Assembly: GCA_963769945.1 (NCBI GenBank)
Contig: CAVYOA010000018.1
Coordinates: forward strand, 62,001 to 126,000
Source: WHSW01 sp963769945
GTDB lineage: Bacteria > Actinomycetota > Thermoleophilia > Solirubrobacterales > 70-9
DNA length: 64,000 bases
Direction of reading: 5' to 3'
The notes beneath the pieces were generated by a model. It was not told the origin of the DNA and did not search any database. It saw only the letters and a program-made list of their open reading frames with translations. This document shows, piece after piece, positions 27,699 through 36,229 of this stretch. Each line of letters starts with the position of its first letter. Position 1 is the first letter of the stretch. The position numbers were made by a program, and so were the translations under genes.

Positions 27699-28087
27699 GC
27701 GAGCAGCCTGAGCTGGTCGACCGCGATGACGGTGCCGCAGGCTCGGCTGAGGTCGCGCTCGAGCGCCGCAGCGCCGTCGATCTGATGACGATCCCGCGCC
27801 TGATCGGCGGAGCGCTCGAGGACATCCGCACGATCGCCGAGCACATGGCGGTGCTGCCGAAGCTGCTGGTCTCCCTCGACGGCATCCAGGCCCGGGTCGA
27901 CTCGCTCGACGACGAGGTGAAGAAGATGCGCGCCGCGGTCGAGAGCATGGGCGGCGACGTCGGCGAGATGCAGGGCTCGCTCGAGCGGGTCGAGCCCCAT
28001 CTCGAGGAGGTGAGCAAGGTCGTGCACCCGCTGCGCCGCATCAACGACCGGCGCGGGCGTGGACGCGGAGGCGACGGGCCGAAGTGA
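27695..28087 (+). CDS. Small coiled-coil protein in the cyclase operon
   Basis: 130 residues, no membrane segment. The ATG at 27695 overlaps the cyclase stop and has a strong Shine-Dalgarno, GAAGGAGG, at 27683-27690, which decides the start. A proline-containing helix (LMTIPRLIGGALEDIRTIAEHM) is followed by heptad-like repeats (ARVDSLDDEVKKMRAAVESM, then MQGSLERVEPHLEEVSKV), suggesting a parallel coiled coil, and a basic Arg/Gly tail. It resembles short actinobacterial coiled-coil proteins of unknown role; scaffolding or regulating the cyclase is inferred from coupling only. Confidence 0.75.
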   Translation: MSEQPELVDRDDGAAGSAEVALERRSAVDLMTIPRLIGGALEDIRTIAEHMAVLPKLLVSLDGIQARVDSLDDEVKKMRAAVESMGGDVGEMQGSLERVEPHLEEVSKVVHPLRRINDRRGRGRGGDGPK

Positions 28088-28686
28088 GCCTGTCGCGCGG
28101 TCTCGCGACAACCTTCTGCGCCTTATTGCTTGCCGCCGGTGCGGGCTGCGGTGAAAGGGAGGAGCCGCAGCGAGAGACACCGGTGCCGGTCGCCGAAGAG
28201 ACGACCGATCCGCTGCCGACGCTGCCGAAATCGTTCAGCCCCTATGTGAACGGCCGCGCAGGTTTCGCGATCGGGCTGCCGCGTGGGTGGAAGGCCAGCG
28301 GCGATGCCACGGGCTCGACGATCCGCTCCTTCGACAAGCTGGTAGTGGTTTCGATCTCACCCGACCGCTCCCAGGACGGGCTCGCAGTGCCCGTGGCCGA
28401 GTACGCGCAGCGAGCCGCGCGAGCCCTGCCGGGCTATCGCAACGAGATCGAGCCTTCGGCGGCGCGGCCGTTCGGACGCAACTACGAAGCCGTCGAGGTC
28501 GGCGCCACGGCCACCGCTAGCAGGACCGGCGTGCAGCAGGATCTCACGGTGATCGTCCTTCGCCGCGCTGGCGCAGCGACGTTCACGGTTGTGATCGCTG
28601 CCAACGCCAAGCCCAGCGCCGAAGAGAGCCGCGAGCTCGCCGAGCAGGCGGCAGCGACGCTGCGCACCCGCGCGCCGACGGGCTAA
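28084..28686 (+). CDS. Putative lipoprotein, cyclase operon
   Basis: 200 residues. Hydrophobic N-terminus with a lipobox-like AAGAGC near residue 22, so an extracytoplasmic membrane-anchored protein. The mature part begins with a Pro/Glu-rich linker, then GFAIGLPRGWKAS, and continues as alternating beta strands, like the PsbP/DcrB-type fold found in many actinobacterial lipoproteins. No catalytic motif. The GTG at 28084 overlaps the preceding stop. Its end overlaps the end of convergent pyrE by 4 bp. Confidence 0.75.
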   Translation: MSLSRGLATTFCALLLAAGAGCGEREEPQRETPVPVAEETTDPLPTLPKSFSPYVNGRAGFAIGLPRGWKASGDATGSTIRSFDKLVVVSISPDRSQDGLAVPVAEYAQRAARALPGYRNEIEPSAARPFGRNYEAVEVGATATASRTGVQQDLTVIVLRRAGAATFTVVIAANAKPSAEESRELAEQAAATLRTRAPTG

Positions 28687-29204
28687 CGGTCCGGACGCTC
28701 CGGGTAGATGTCGTCGATGGTGGTCAGGGTTTCGTAGGGGGCGTCGGCCGCCTCGGCAATCGCTTCGCCGCCGCCGGCGAGACGGTCGACGACCGCCAGC
28801 GTCCCGACGATCACGAGGCCCTGGTCGCGGATCGATTCGATCGCGCCAACGGTCGACTTGCCAGTGGTGACCGTGTCCTCGACCACGAGCACCTTCGCCC
28901 CCGCTTGCACCGGGCCTTCGACCATCCGTTGTAGGCCGTGTGACTTGCCTTCCTTGCGAACGAAGAAGCCGACAAGTCCCGCGCCCTGCGGAACCGCGAT
29001 CGCGGCGCAGGCGAGGGGGATCGCGGCCATCACCGGGCCGCCCACGGCGTCAGCGCCGTGGCGAACCGCTGCCTCGGCGATCAGCTCGCCCACGGCGAGA
29101 AAGCCTTCGGGGCGCAGCACGGCTCGACGCGCGTCGACGTAGTAGGACGCCTGCTGTCCGCTCGACAGGGTCACCTCCCCGATCACCAGCGCGTGCTCGC
29201 GCAA
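28683..29204 (-). CDS. pyrE: Orotate phosphoribosyltransferase
   Basis: Joins orotate and PRPP to make orotidine 5'-monophosphate in pyrimidine synthesis. 173 residues from a TTG start. TLSSGQQASYYVDARR is the orotate-binding region, FVRKEGKSHGL the catalytic loop with Lys residues, and VLVVEDTVTTGKST the PRPP-binding motif. The frame stays open upstream of 29204, so a slightly longer N-terminus is possible, but no better start codon with a ribosome site is visible. It lies just after the L,D-transpeptidase gene in the same direction. Confidence 0.92.
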   Translation of the reverse strand: MREHALVIGEVTLSSGQQASYYVDARRAVLRPEGFLAVGELIAEAAVRHGADAVGGPVMAAIPLACAAIAVPQGAGLVGFFVRKEGKSHGLQRMVEGPVQAGAKVLVVEDTVTTGKSTVGAIESIRDQGLVIVGTLAVVDRLAGGGEAIAEAADAPYETLTTIDDIYPERPDR

Positions 29205-29262
29205 CTCGGCGATCAGCGTTTCGCGAGCCGGCGAGAGCTGAGGAGCCAGCGGAGTTGTTCCC

Positions 29263-30312
29263 TTAGCCGTAGACGTACATGTCGTCGCCGAGGTCGATCC
29301 AGTTATAGATGAAGACCGAGTCGGGGATCGGGTTGCGGATGCAGCCGTGGCTGGCGTTGTAGGTCGGAACCGAGTGGTAGCCGTGGGTCGCCTCGCCGCG
29401 GTTGTAATAGACGGAGTAGTACATCCCGAGCGAGTTGAACCCCGCGTCCTTGCGATAGAAGGTGAAGTGGCCCTGATCTGAGGGCGTCGCGGGGGCGCCG
29501 GTGGAGACGTGGAAGGTGTGCTTGACCTCGCCGTCGTCGACCAGGGCCATCACCTGCTTGGAGATGTCGACCTCGGCATGCTTGCCCGAGTTCGGATACT
29601 GGGCCTGAAAACCACCGTTGCCCGCGGCCAGGGTCTGAAAGATTGCGGGCGTCGCCTGGAAGTTGCGCGCCATGCCGTTGACCTTGCGAAACGCCATCAC
29701 GGCACGCTCGGTGTGCGAGCTGTAGTTGGACTTGTCGGTGTTGAAGTAACCACGGTCGCGCAGCAACTCGTTGAACGCTGCAACCTCGGGGCCGCTGTCT
29801 CCGGGGTCGAGGTCGGGAAAGGTGAGCTTGAAGTCCTTTGACTTGGCGCTGCCCGAGGCCTGGGCACTTGTCGCTGCCTTGCGCGCGCGAACCCGGTACT
29901 TCCCCGCCTCGATCAGCGGCTTGGAACGAAGTATGAAGCGACCGAAGTTCTTGCCCTTGACCTGGCGCACGAACGGCGTCTTCTTCATCACCGTGGCGCC
30001 TTTGTTGGCGAGCTTGACCTCGATCTTCTGACCGCCGACGAACGGCGCGACCTTGCCGATCGCCTCGACCCGATCACCGACGCCGACCTTGCCGTTGCTG
30101 ACGCCCTTGAGCTCGATCTTGATCCTCGCCGGGGCCGGGCCGGGAGTCGGCGTGCCGCCGCCGTTGCCACCGTTTCCTGCGCCACCGCCTGAGGCAAGCT
30201 CGGTCGCCGCAGCGGCGCCGTCAGCGGGCGCGACGTCCTGCGCGACCGCCCCGGTGGGTGCCATCAGCCCTGCAGCGACGCCACCCACGAGCAACGTGGA
30301 GCGAAATTTCAC
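29263..30312 (-). CDS. L,D-transpeptidase with peptidoglycan-binding domain
   Basis: A secreted cell-wall crosslinking enzyme, 349 residues. A signal peptide ends near TGAVAQD. A Gly/Pro linker (about 40-60) leads to a beta-rich domain, then a peptidoglycan-binding module (DSGPEVAAFNELLRDRGYF...ERAVMAFRKVNGM), then the YkuD catalytic domain with HGYHSVP and SHGCIRN, whose Cys is the nucleophile. It would form 3-3 crosslinks or attach proteins to the wall outside the membrane. It is monocistronic or leads into pyrE. Confidence 0.9.
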   Translation of the reverse strand: MKFRSTLLVGGVAAGLMAPTGAVAQDVAPADGAAAATELASGGGAGNGGNGGGTPTPGPAPARIKIELKGVSNGKVGVGDRVEAIGKVAPFVGGQKIEVKLANKGATVMKKTPFVRQVKGKNFGRFILRSKPLIEAGKYRVRARKAATSAQASGSAKSKDFKLTFPDLDPGDSGPEVAAFNELLRDRGYFNTDKSNYSSHTERAVMAFRKVNGMARNFQATPAIFQTLAAGNGGFQAQYPNSGKHAEVDISKQVMALVDDGEVKHTFHVSTGAPATPSDQGHFTFYRKDAGFNSLGMYYSVYYNRGEATHGYHSVPTYNASHGCIRNPIPDSVFIYNWIDLGDDMYVYG

Positions 30313-30369
30313 GTCGCCATTGTGCCAGATGCAAGCGGCGTTTCCCCCGGCTTGGTCGCCCGGACTCGT

Positions 30370-31134
30370 CTACCCCGAGGTGAGGAGGATGAAGGCGAGG
30401 GTGTTGTTGAACAGGTGGACGCCGATCGGCGGCCAGATCGAGCCCGTGCGTTCATACAGCCAGGCCAGAAAACAGCCGAAGACCGTGAGCTGAAGGCAGA
30501 CGGCCCACGAATCGGGCCCGGTGTAGTGAAAGAGCCCCCATACCGCCGACGAAAGCGCCGCGGCCAAGACCAGCGGCATGCCCCGCCGCAGGCCCTTGAA
30601 CATGAAGCCGCGAAAGAAAAGCTCCTCGCTCAGCGGCGCCATCGCAATCACCAGGAAGCCAACGGCGACCGCCGCGAAGCCACCCTCGTCGAAGCCGAGC
30701 TCGCGGGTGATGTCTTCCTGCTCGGGAGAGAGCAGCGCCGCCAGAACCAGGGCGCACCCGACGTAGCCGAAGTAGGCGATAAGCGTGGGCCCGAGCCATG
30801 GCTGTTGCGGTCGTCGCCAGCCCAGCGCCGAAGGTGAGGCGAATGCTCTTGAGCCCGGCGACGCGGCGGCGAATGCAGCCACGATCAAGGAAATGCCGAG
30901 CGCCGCCTGCACGGTCAGGCGCCCGGCAAGCGTGTCGAGGCCGGGATCGAAGAAGCTGATCACGACCGTCTCGCCCAAGACGACGCCCAAGAACGCCATC
31001 AGCCCGAGCAGAACCCGCCGCGGCCCCCAATCGTTGTGCGACGGGGGAGGGGGCGCCGGCGCGAACGGCGGCGGTGGCCCCGTCGAGGCGCCAACCGGTA
31101 GCCCGGCTGGTGGTGGCGGCTGCTCGGTGCTCAT
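30370..31134 (-). CDS. CPBP-family intramembrane metalloprotease
   Basis: 254 residues. A Pro-rich cytoplasmic N-terminus of about 35 residues is followed by seven or so membrane segments. Motif 1 is SEELFFRGF (EExxxR), motif 2 is the histidine in LFHYTG and motif 3 the histidine in GVHLFNN: together the metal site of the CAAX protease/Abi (CPBP) family. Bacterial members process peptides or confer bacteriocin immunity, but the substrate here is unknown. The ATG overlaps the stop of the HAD gene upstream, so the two are coupled. Confidence 0.87.
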   Translation of the reverse strand: MSTEQPPPPAGLPVGASTGPPPPFAPAPPPPSHNDWGPRRVLLGLMAFLGVVLGETVVISFFDPGLDTLAGRLTVQAALGISLIVAAFAAASPGSRAFASPSALGWRRPQQPWLGPTLIAYFGYVGCALVLAALLSPEQEDITRELGFDEGGFAAVAVGFLVIAMAPLSEELFFRGFMFKGLRRGMPLVLAAALSSAVWGLFHYTGPDSWAVCLQLTVFGCFLAWLYERTGSIWPPIGVHLFNNTLAFILLTSG

Positions 31135-31763
31135 GCGCTTAGGTGCTCCTCGATCTCGCTCAGCGAGGCAATGTCGCCGCCGCCATCACGATCCAAGAGT
31201 AGGCAGGGGACGCCGGCTGCCTTGGCGCCGGCAACGTCCTCCTCGGCCGTGTCGCCGACATGAAGCGCTTCGCCCGCGCGGCAACCGGCGAGCTCGAGCG
31301 CCGCCTCGAAGATCGCCGGGTCTGGCTTTCGCGCTCCCGATCCGGCTGAGGTGACGACGGCGTCGAAGCTCGCGGCGAGGCCGCAACGCTCGAGCACATC
31401 GGGCAACGAGACGTCCCAGTTGGAGACGCAGACAAGGGTCAAGGAGCGCTTGCGCAGCGAGGCCAGCGCCGGGCTGGCGTCGGCGGCGGCCTCGAAGCGA
31501 ATCGAGTCCATCATCGTCGGCACCGAGACCTCTCGATCGAGCTCGAACGAGAGCACGTCGGCACAGCGCGCTCGCAACTCAGCGAGTGATTGCGCGTCGA
31601 CGCCCTCGTGGGCGTGCTGCTTGTAGAACGCCATCTCCTTGCGTACGGCGCCGACTAGCTGCTTGTCGGCCTCGACGCCGAGTGCGTCAGCGAGGTGATC
31701 CCAGGGAGAATCGAGCTCGACGATCGTGCCGAGGGCATCGAGAAATACTGCGCGAGTCTTCAT
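31131..31763 (-). CDS. HAD-superfamily hydrolase
   Basis: A 210-residue cytoplasmic phosphatase-like protein. Motif I is FLDALGT, with Asp9 as nucleophile and Leu where most phosphatases have the second Asp, a variant seen in several HAD subfamilies; this may lower or alter phosphatase activity. Motif II is the Ser in CVSNWD, motif III the Lys in ARKPDP and motif IV GDTAEEDVAGA. The helical cap between residues about 20 and 90 is type C1. The substrate cannot be predicted. It is coupled to the CPBP protease gene and divergent from the MscS gene. Confidence 0.87.
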   Translation of the reverse strand: MKTRAVFLDALGTIVELDSPWDHLADALGVEADKQLVGAVRKEMAFYKQHAHEGVDAQSLAELRARCADVLSFELDREVSVPTMMDSIRFEAAADASPALASLRKRSLTLVCVSNWDVSLPDVLERCGLAASFDAVVTSAGSGARKPDPAIFEAALELAGCRAGEALHVGDTAEEDVAGAKAAGVPCLLLDRDGGGDIASLSEIEEHLSA

Positions 31764-31793
31764 TGCGCCGCGAAGATTGGCAGGATCGCATTT

Positions 31794-32588
31794 GTGATCG
31801 AGGAGCAGACATTCTGGGAAGCCAACGGCGATTGGGTCTCGGCGCTGATCTCGCTGGCGGCGGCTTTCGTCCTCGCCTTCGTCATCGACCGGTTCGTCAT
31901 CACCCGGGCGACCTCGGTCGCGGCCCGAGTCGGTGGCGAGACGACGACCGTCTCACGCGGAACCAACACGCGCCTGCGAATGGTCCGCCGGCTCGTGTTC
32001 GTCGTCATCATCGTCATTGGCATCGGCGTTGCGATTGGGCAGTTCGACAAGCTGAACAAGATCGCCAACACGATCCTCGCCTCGAGCGCTGTGATCGGGC
32101 TCGTGCTCGGATTCGCCGCGCAGAGGATCCTGGCCAACCCGCTCGCGGGGATTCTGCTTGCGATCTCCCAGCCGATTCGGATCGGCGACAAGGTCACGAT
32201 CGAGCAGGAGACCGGTCGCGTCGACGATCTCACGCTTTCGCACACGTTCATCGACACCGGCGACGGCAGGCTCGTGATCGTTCCGAACGAGCTTGTTCTC
32301 ACCAGCGTTGTCGTCAACCGCTCCACCGGTGACCTCACGGCACCAGCCCAGGCTTCGATTTGGGTTCCCGCCGGAGCGGACCTGAACAAGGCGCGCGAGG
32401 CGCTGAGCAGGCTCGAGCCTTCCGAGATCGAGATCGCCGAGATCACCCACGAGGGAGTCCGGATCGAGGTCCACGGCCCGCGCCGGCCCGGCGGCACCGC
32501 CGCCGCTGGCGAGGAGTCCGCCCTGCGCGAACGCGCCCAGAATCTCCTGCGGCAGGCGGGCGTATTCGAGGCAGCAGAACCCAGCTGA
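31794..32588 (+). CDS. MscS-family mechanosensitive ion channel
   Basis: 264 residues. It has three membrane segments; the third is the pore helix with the Ala/Gly pattern SSAVIGLVLGFAAQ, followed by the conserved NPLAGILLAISQPIRIGDKV entry into the beta domain and VPNELVLTSVVVN. It would release osmolytes on hypo-osmotic shock. I choose GTG 31794; the open frame extends upstream to 31695 but only into the divergent HAD gene. The short C-terminal domain ends in a helix. Confidence 0.9.
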   Translation: MIEEQTFWEANGDWVSALISLAAAFVLAFVIDRFVITRATSVAARVGGETTTVSRGTNTRLRMVRRLVFVVIIVIGIGVAIGQFDKLNKIANTILASSAVIGLVLGFAAQRILANPLAGILLAISQPIRIGDKVTIEQETGRVDDLTLSHTFIDTGDGRLVIVPNELVLTSVVVNRSTGDLTAPAQASIWVPAGADLNKAREALSRLEPSEIEIAEITHEGVRIEVHGPRRPGGTAAAGEESALRERAQNLLRQAGVFEAAEPS

Positions 32589-32599
32589 ACCGGCCATCC

Positions 32600-32676
32600 C
32601 CGGAGGCGAAGCCGAGGAGATGGGCGGAACGTCGTTATCCGTTCCGGAGGCGAAGCCGAGGAGGCGGGCGGAACGT
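32600..32676. repeat. Two tandem copies of a 33-bp motif, period 44
   Basis: CCGGAGGCGAAGCCGAGGAG followed by a variable dinucleotide and GGGCGGAACGT occurs at 32600-32632 and 32644-32676, with 31 of 33 positions identical. It lies between mscS and the PBP gene. A related GCGAAGCCGAG string is at the start of hutF. Function unknown; it may belong to the dispersed GC-rich intergenic repeats of these genomes. Confidence 0.7.
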
Positions 32677-32720
32677 TGGTTATTCGCGATGCCCACCCGT
32701 CGCTACCCTCTGCAGCACTC

Positions 32721-34871
32721 ATGAGCGCACGAGCACGTAGACGCGCAAAGCAGTCTGGGAGCTCGGTCGGCAAGAAGATCCTGCTCGGATTCGCAGTCGT
32801 CTTCGCGGCGATCGGGATCGCCGCCGCGAGCATCGGCATCTGGGTCATCGACGTCGCTGCGTCGGCGCCCTCGATCGACACGCTGAAGCCGCTCGACAGC
32901 GGCGCCAACTCCGAGGTCTTTGCCGCCGACGGCACCAGCCTCGGCTATGTCCAGACCGACGTCATCCGCGAGCTCGTCGACCTCGACCAGATGCCCGAGA
33001 AGCTGAAGAACGCGACGATCGCGATCGAGGACGAGAACTTCTGGGAGCACGATGGCGTCGACTTCACGGCGATCGTCCGCGCCGCGGTCGAGAACGTCGA
33101 GGCCGGCGAGGTTCGCCAGGGCGCTTCGACGATCACCCAGCAGCTGGTGCGAAACCTTTACATCGAGGACCCCGAGCAGACGGTGGAGCGCAAGATCGTC
33201 GAGGCCGAGATGGCGCGGCAGTACGAGCAGGAGTACGAGAAGAAGGAGATCCTCGAGCAGTACCTGAACACGGCCTCGTACGGCACCAATGACGGCAAGA
33301 CCTCGATCGGCGTCGAGGCCGCCTCACAGGTCTTCTTCAACAAGGAGGTCTCAGACCTCAACCTCGGTGAGGCGGCACTGCTTGCCGGTCTGCCCCAGGC
33401 ACCCACTGACTACAACCCCTTCCTCAACCCCGACGGGGCCAAGAAGCGCCGCGCGCAGGTGCTGACGGCGATGTTGGAGGAGGGCTACATCACCGAGTCG
33501 GCCTACCGCGAGACCTTGGCCGATGGCCTCGGCCTCCAGCGCGGCTATCGCTACGAGCAGCGCGAGGAGCAGTTCTTCTTCGATTTCGTCCAGGACGAGC
33601 TGGTCGAGAAGTACGGGCTCGAGACGGTGCGCCAGGGCGGGCTCGAGGTCTTCACGACGCTGCAGCCCCGACTCCAGGCAGCCGCGCAGACGGCGATTGC
33701 CGCCCACCCGGTCGTCGGCGCCGCCAACGCGCTGGTCTCGACCAACACCGAAACCGGCGAGATCATCGCCATGGCCTCGTCCAACACCTACGACGACAGT
33801 CAGTTCAACCTCGCGGCGCAAGGCGTACGCCAGCCAGGTTCCGCGTTCAAGCCGTTCGTGCTCTCCGCCGCGGTCGATCAGGGCATCGACCCGGATTCGA
33901 CCTATTACTCGGCCCCGAGCACGATCACCCTCTTCCCCTACGAGGGCGGTGAGGCATGGACGGTGAGCGGCGGCGGTAGCGGCTCGATGAGCCTGCGCGA
34001 TGCGACCGCGAACTCGGTCAACACTGTCTATGCCCAGCTCGGGATTGACGTCGGCCCCGACAACTTCACCGAGATGGCGCAGAGGATGGGAATCACCTCG
34101 CCGCTGGAGCCGTTCGCGTCTTACGCGCTCGGCGGTACCTCTGAGTGCTGCTCCGTGCTGGAGATGTCGAACGCCTACGCGACGATCGCTAACGGTGGCG
34201 TCCATCACGACCCCACCGCGATCGAGCGGGTCGAGTTCCCTGACGGCGAGGCTGACAGCGCCGAGGATCCCGAGGGCGAGCGGATCTTCGAGGACGGCGT
34301 CGCTTACGAGGTCGCCGACGTGATGACCGGCACGCTCGACTACGGCACCGCATCTTGTTGCGACATCCCCTGCCCCGCCGCGGGCAAGACCGGCACCACC
34401 GAGGAGCAGTCGGACGCCTGGTTCGTCGGCTACACCCCCCAGGTCTCGACCGCCGTGTGGACGGGCAATCCCGACGCCCGGACGCCGATGCCCGGTTACG
34501 GCGCCGACCTCTCGGCGCCGATCTGGCACGACTACATGCTCGTTGCCGCCGCGGAGCCGTGCGAGGACTTCCCGACCCCCGAGAACCCAGCCGACCTTTC
34601 GGGCTTCTTCAGCGAACAGACCGTTTCCGGCGGCTATGACTCCGATACCACTACCGAGACGGCCACCGATACGGGCGCCGCAACCGATACGGAGGTCGAC
34701 TCGCAAGACGCCGAGGAAACCGCCAACGACGACTTCGACTCTGACCTCTATGCACCGGGAGCCGGTCAGGAACCGGCGCCGACGCCAGATCCTCCTGACA
34801 ACGCCGGTGGGGGCGGCCCCCCGGTTGGCGGCCCGGGCGGCGGCACCAGCGAGGGCGGCATCGCCCCGTAG
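32721..34871 (+). CDS. Class A penicillin-binding protein (PBP1, bifunctional glycosyltransferase/transpeptidase)
   Basis: Polymerises and crosslinks peptidoglycan outside the membrane. 716 residues: a short basic cytoplasmic tail, one membrane anchor (about 20-45), a GT51 domain with IAIEDENFWEHDGVD and GASTITQQLVRN, then the transpeptidase domain with GSAFKPF (SxxK nucleophile), SVN and KTGTT. The C-terminal 100 residues are low complexity: Asp/Thr-rich, then Pro/Gly-rich, possibly wall-spanning. I take ATG 32721 over the upstream TTG at 32676. It is followed by a hairpin and thiL. Confidence 0.94.
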   Translation: MSARARRRAKQSGSSVGKKILLGFAVVFAAIGIAAASIGIWVIDVAASAPSIDTLKPLDSGANSEVFAADGTSLGYVQTDVIRELVDLDQMPEKLKNATIAIEDENFWEHDGVDFTAIVRAAVENVEAGEVRQGASTITQQLVRNLYIEDPEQTVERKIVEAEMARQYEQEYEKKEILEQYLNTASYGTNDGKTSIGVEAASQVFFNKEVSDLNLGEAALLAGLPQAPTDYNPFLNPDGAKKRRAQVLTAMLEEGYITESAYRETLADGLGLQRGYRYEQREEQFFFDFVQDELVEKYGLETVRQGGLEVFTTLQPRLQAAAQTAIAAHPVVGAANALVSTNTETGEIIAMASSNTYDDSQFNLAAQGVRQPGSAFKPFVLSAAVDQGIDPDSTYYSAPSTITLFPYEGGEAWTVSGGGSGSMSLRDATANSVNTVYAQLGIDVGPDNFTEMAQRMGITSPLEPFASYALGGTSECCSVLEMSNAYATIANGGVHHDPTAIERVEFPDGEADSAEDPEGERIFEDGVAYEVADVMTGTLDYGTASCCDIPCPAAGKTGTTEEQSDAWFVGYTPQVSTAVWTGNPDARTPMPGYGADLSAPIWHDYMLVAAAEPCEDFPTPENPADLSGFFSEQTVSGGYDSDTTTETATDTGAATDTEVDSQDAEETANDDFDSDLYAPGAGQEPAPTPDPPDNAGGGGPPVGGPGGGTSEGGIAP

Positions 34872-34902
34872 CCGCTCGCGACACGGGCCCGGTACTTAGA
34901 AC

Positions 34903-34946
34903 CTGTCCCGATAGGTGATCGCACGCCACGCCCCCTACCGGGATAG
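34903..34946. terminator. Inverted repeat between PBP and thiL
   Basis: CTGTCCCGATAGG (34903-34915) faces CCTACCGGGATAG (34934-34946): 11 of 13 positions pair and the rest can form G-U pairs in RNA. It is followed by CTTCTT and then the thiL start 12 nt on. It could end the PBP transcript or act as a thiL leader structure; no TPP riboswitch consensus is seen. Confidence 0.4.
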
Positions 34947-34957
34947 CTTCTTAAGCC

Positions 34958-35998
34958 GTGAGCGACGAGCCAGCAATGTCCGAGTTCGACCTGATCGCCG
35001 CGATTCGCGAGCGAGTTGCTCAGGCTGGAGCGCCTGACGAAGTTGCAGGCCTCGTGCTCGCCAGCGGCGACGACGCGGCGATCTCGCAGCGCGACGCAGC
35101 CACGGCGACGAGCGTCGACGCGCTGGTCGAAGGCGTGCACTTTCGCATCCCGCCTTTTGAGCTTCGCAGCGTTGGGCACAAGGCCCTCGCCGTCGCGCTC
35201 TCCGATCTGGCGGCGATGGGTGCCGTGGCACGCGAGGCCTACGTGCAGCTCGGGATTCCGGTCGCGCTCGGCCACGAGCAGTTGCTGGAGCTGGCGGATG
35301 GCCTCGGCGCGCTCGCGGCGCGGCACGGTGTTGCCGTCGCCGGCGGCGACGTCACGGCGGCGCCGGCGCTGTTCGTCGCGATGACGGTGGTCGGCGAGGC
35401 GCTGGCCGGCGAATCCCTGGTCACGCGTGCTGGAGCGCAGCCCTCGGACGCGATCGTGATCACCGGCGAGCTCGGCGGCGCCGCGGCGGGGCTGATCTTG
35501 CTCAACCAGCCCGAGCTCGCCGGCCGCGTTGAGCCCAAGCTCGGCGACGAGCTTCGCCGGCGCCAGCTCGAACCGCAGCCGCGGCTTGCGGCCGGACAGG
35601 CACTTGCGCGGGCTGGTGCGAGTGCGCTGATCGACCTCTCCGACGGCCTCGGCGCCGACGCCGGGCACGTCGCCGCTGCCAGTGGGGTCGCATTGGCGAT
35701 CGGCCTCGATTCGGTCGCGGCGCAGGAGGGCGTGGCCGAGATCGCCCGCGCGGCGAAGATCGACCCGGCGCGGTTGATCGCCACAGGCGGCGAGGATTAC
35801 GAGCTGCTCGCGACGATCGCGCCCGACCGCCTCGAACGGGCGAGCGAGTTGGTCAGCGAAGCCGGTTCGAAGCTGACGGTCGTCGGTGAGGTCAAGAGCG
35901 GAGTGGGATGCTCGCTCAGTCGGCCGGACGGGACTCGGGTGCCGGCGGCAGGATTCGACCAGATGCTTGGTCGTCAATCGCCACACGGGCTCGCCTGA
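34958..35998 (+). CDS. thiL: Thiamine-monophosphate kinase
   Basis: Phosphorylates thiamine monophosphate to thiamine diphosphate, the cofactor used by the decarboxylase at 24353. 346 residues of the PurM/ThiL fold: SGDDAA near residue 37, TSVDALVEGVHF, HKALAVALSDLAAMGA, GGDVT, LIDLSDGLGADAGH and GGEDYELL are all characteristic metal- and nucleotide-binding blocks. The start is GTG 34958. The last 80 bp are overlapped on the opposite strand by the FlgM-like gene. Confidence 0.94.
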   Translation: MSDEPAMSEFDLIAAIRERVAQAGAPDEVAGLVLASGDDAAISQRDAATATSVDALVEGVHFRIPPFELRSVGHKALAVALSDLAAMGAVAREAYVQLGIPVALGHEQLLELADGLGALAARHGVAVAGGDVTAAPALFVAMTVVGEALAGESLVTRAGAQPSDAIVITGELGGAAAGLILLNQPELAGRVEPKLGDELRRRQLEPQPRLAAGQALARAGASALIDLSDGLGADAGHVAAASGVALAIGLDSVAAQEGVAEIARAAKIDPARLIATGGEDYELLATIAPDRLERASELVSEAGSKLTVVGEVKSGVGCSLSRPDGTRVPAAGFDQMLGRQSPHGLA

Positions 35999-36137
35999 GC
36001 AGAACGATCTTGGCCAGCATCGCTTCGGCGACGGCCCACGCGTCGACGCTGTATTGGTTGAGTGCGATCTCGCGTTTCAACTCGTTCAACCCCTTTGCTG
36101 GCCTTCCCTGTTGTGAGTGTGTTTCGCGACGACTCAT
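35916..36137 (-). CDS. Small FlgM-like (anti-sigma factor) protein
   Basis: 73 residues. The segment LNELKREIALNQYSVDAWAV followed by AEAMLAKI matches the C-terminal sigma-binding pattern of FlgM (I-x(5)-Y-x-VD-x-x-x-VA-x-A-h-h). The N-terminus is short and polar, and the C-terminus overlaps the 3' end of thiL on the other strand. FlgM holds sigma-28 inactive until the flagellar hook is complete, yet no flagellar gene is in this window. Coding is supported by the pattern match and by the otherwise empty 230-bp gap; base composition here is less GC-rich than its neighbours. It could be a stand-alone anti-sigma factor for another sigma. Confidence 0.5.
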   Translation of the reverse strand: MSRRETHSQQGRPAKGLNELKREIALNQYSVDAWAVAEAMLAKIVLLRRARVAIDDQASGRILPPAPESRPAD

Positions 36138-36229
36138 GTCGCTTTGCAGTCAAGCACCGGCGAACTTTGCCCGTTGCAAGCAGGTGATCGGCCACAGGGC
36201 GCAAGCACGCGATAGGTATTACGTCCAGT

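Noticed and set aside
34903..34946. TPP riboswitch upstream of thiL
   Set aside because: The inverted repeat is simple and lacks the CTGAGA and GACCC-type conserved blocks.
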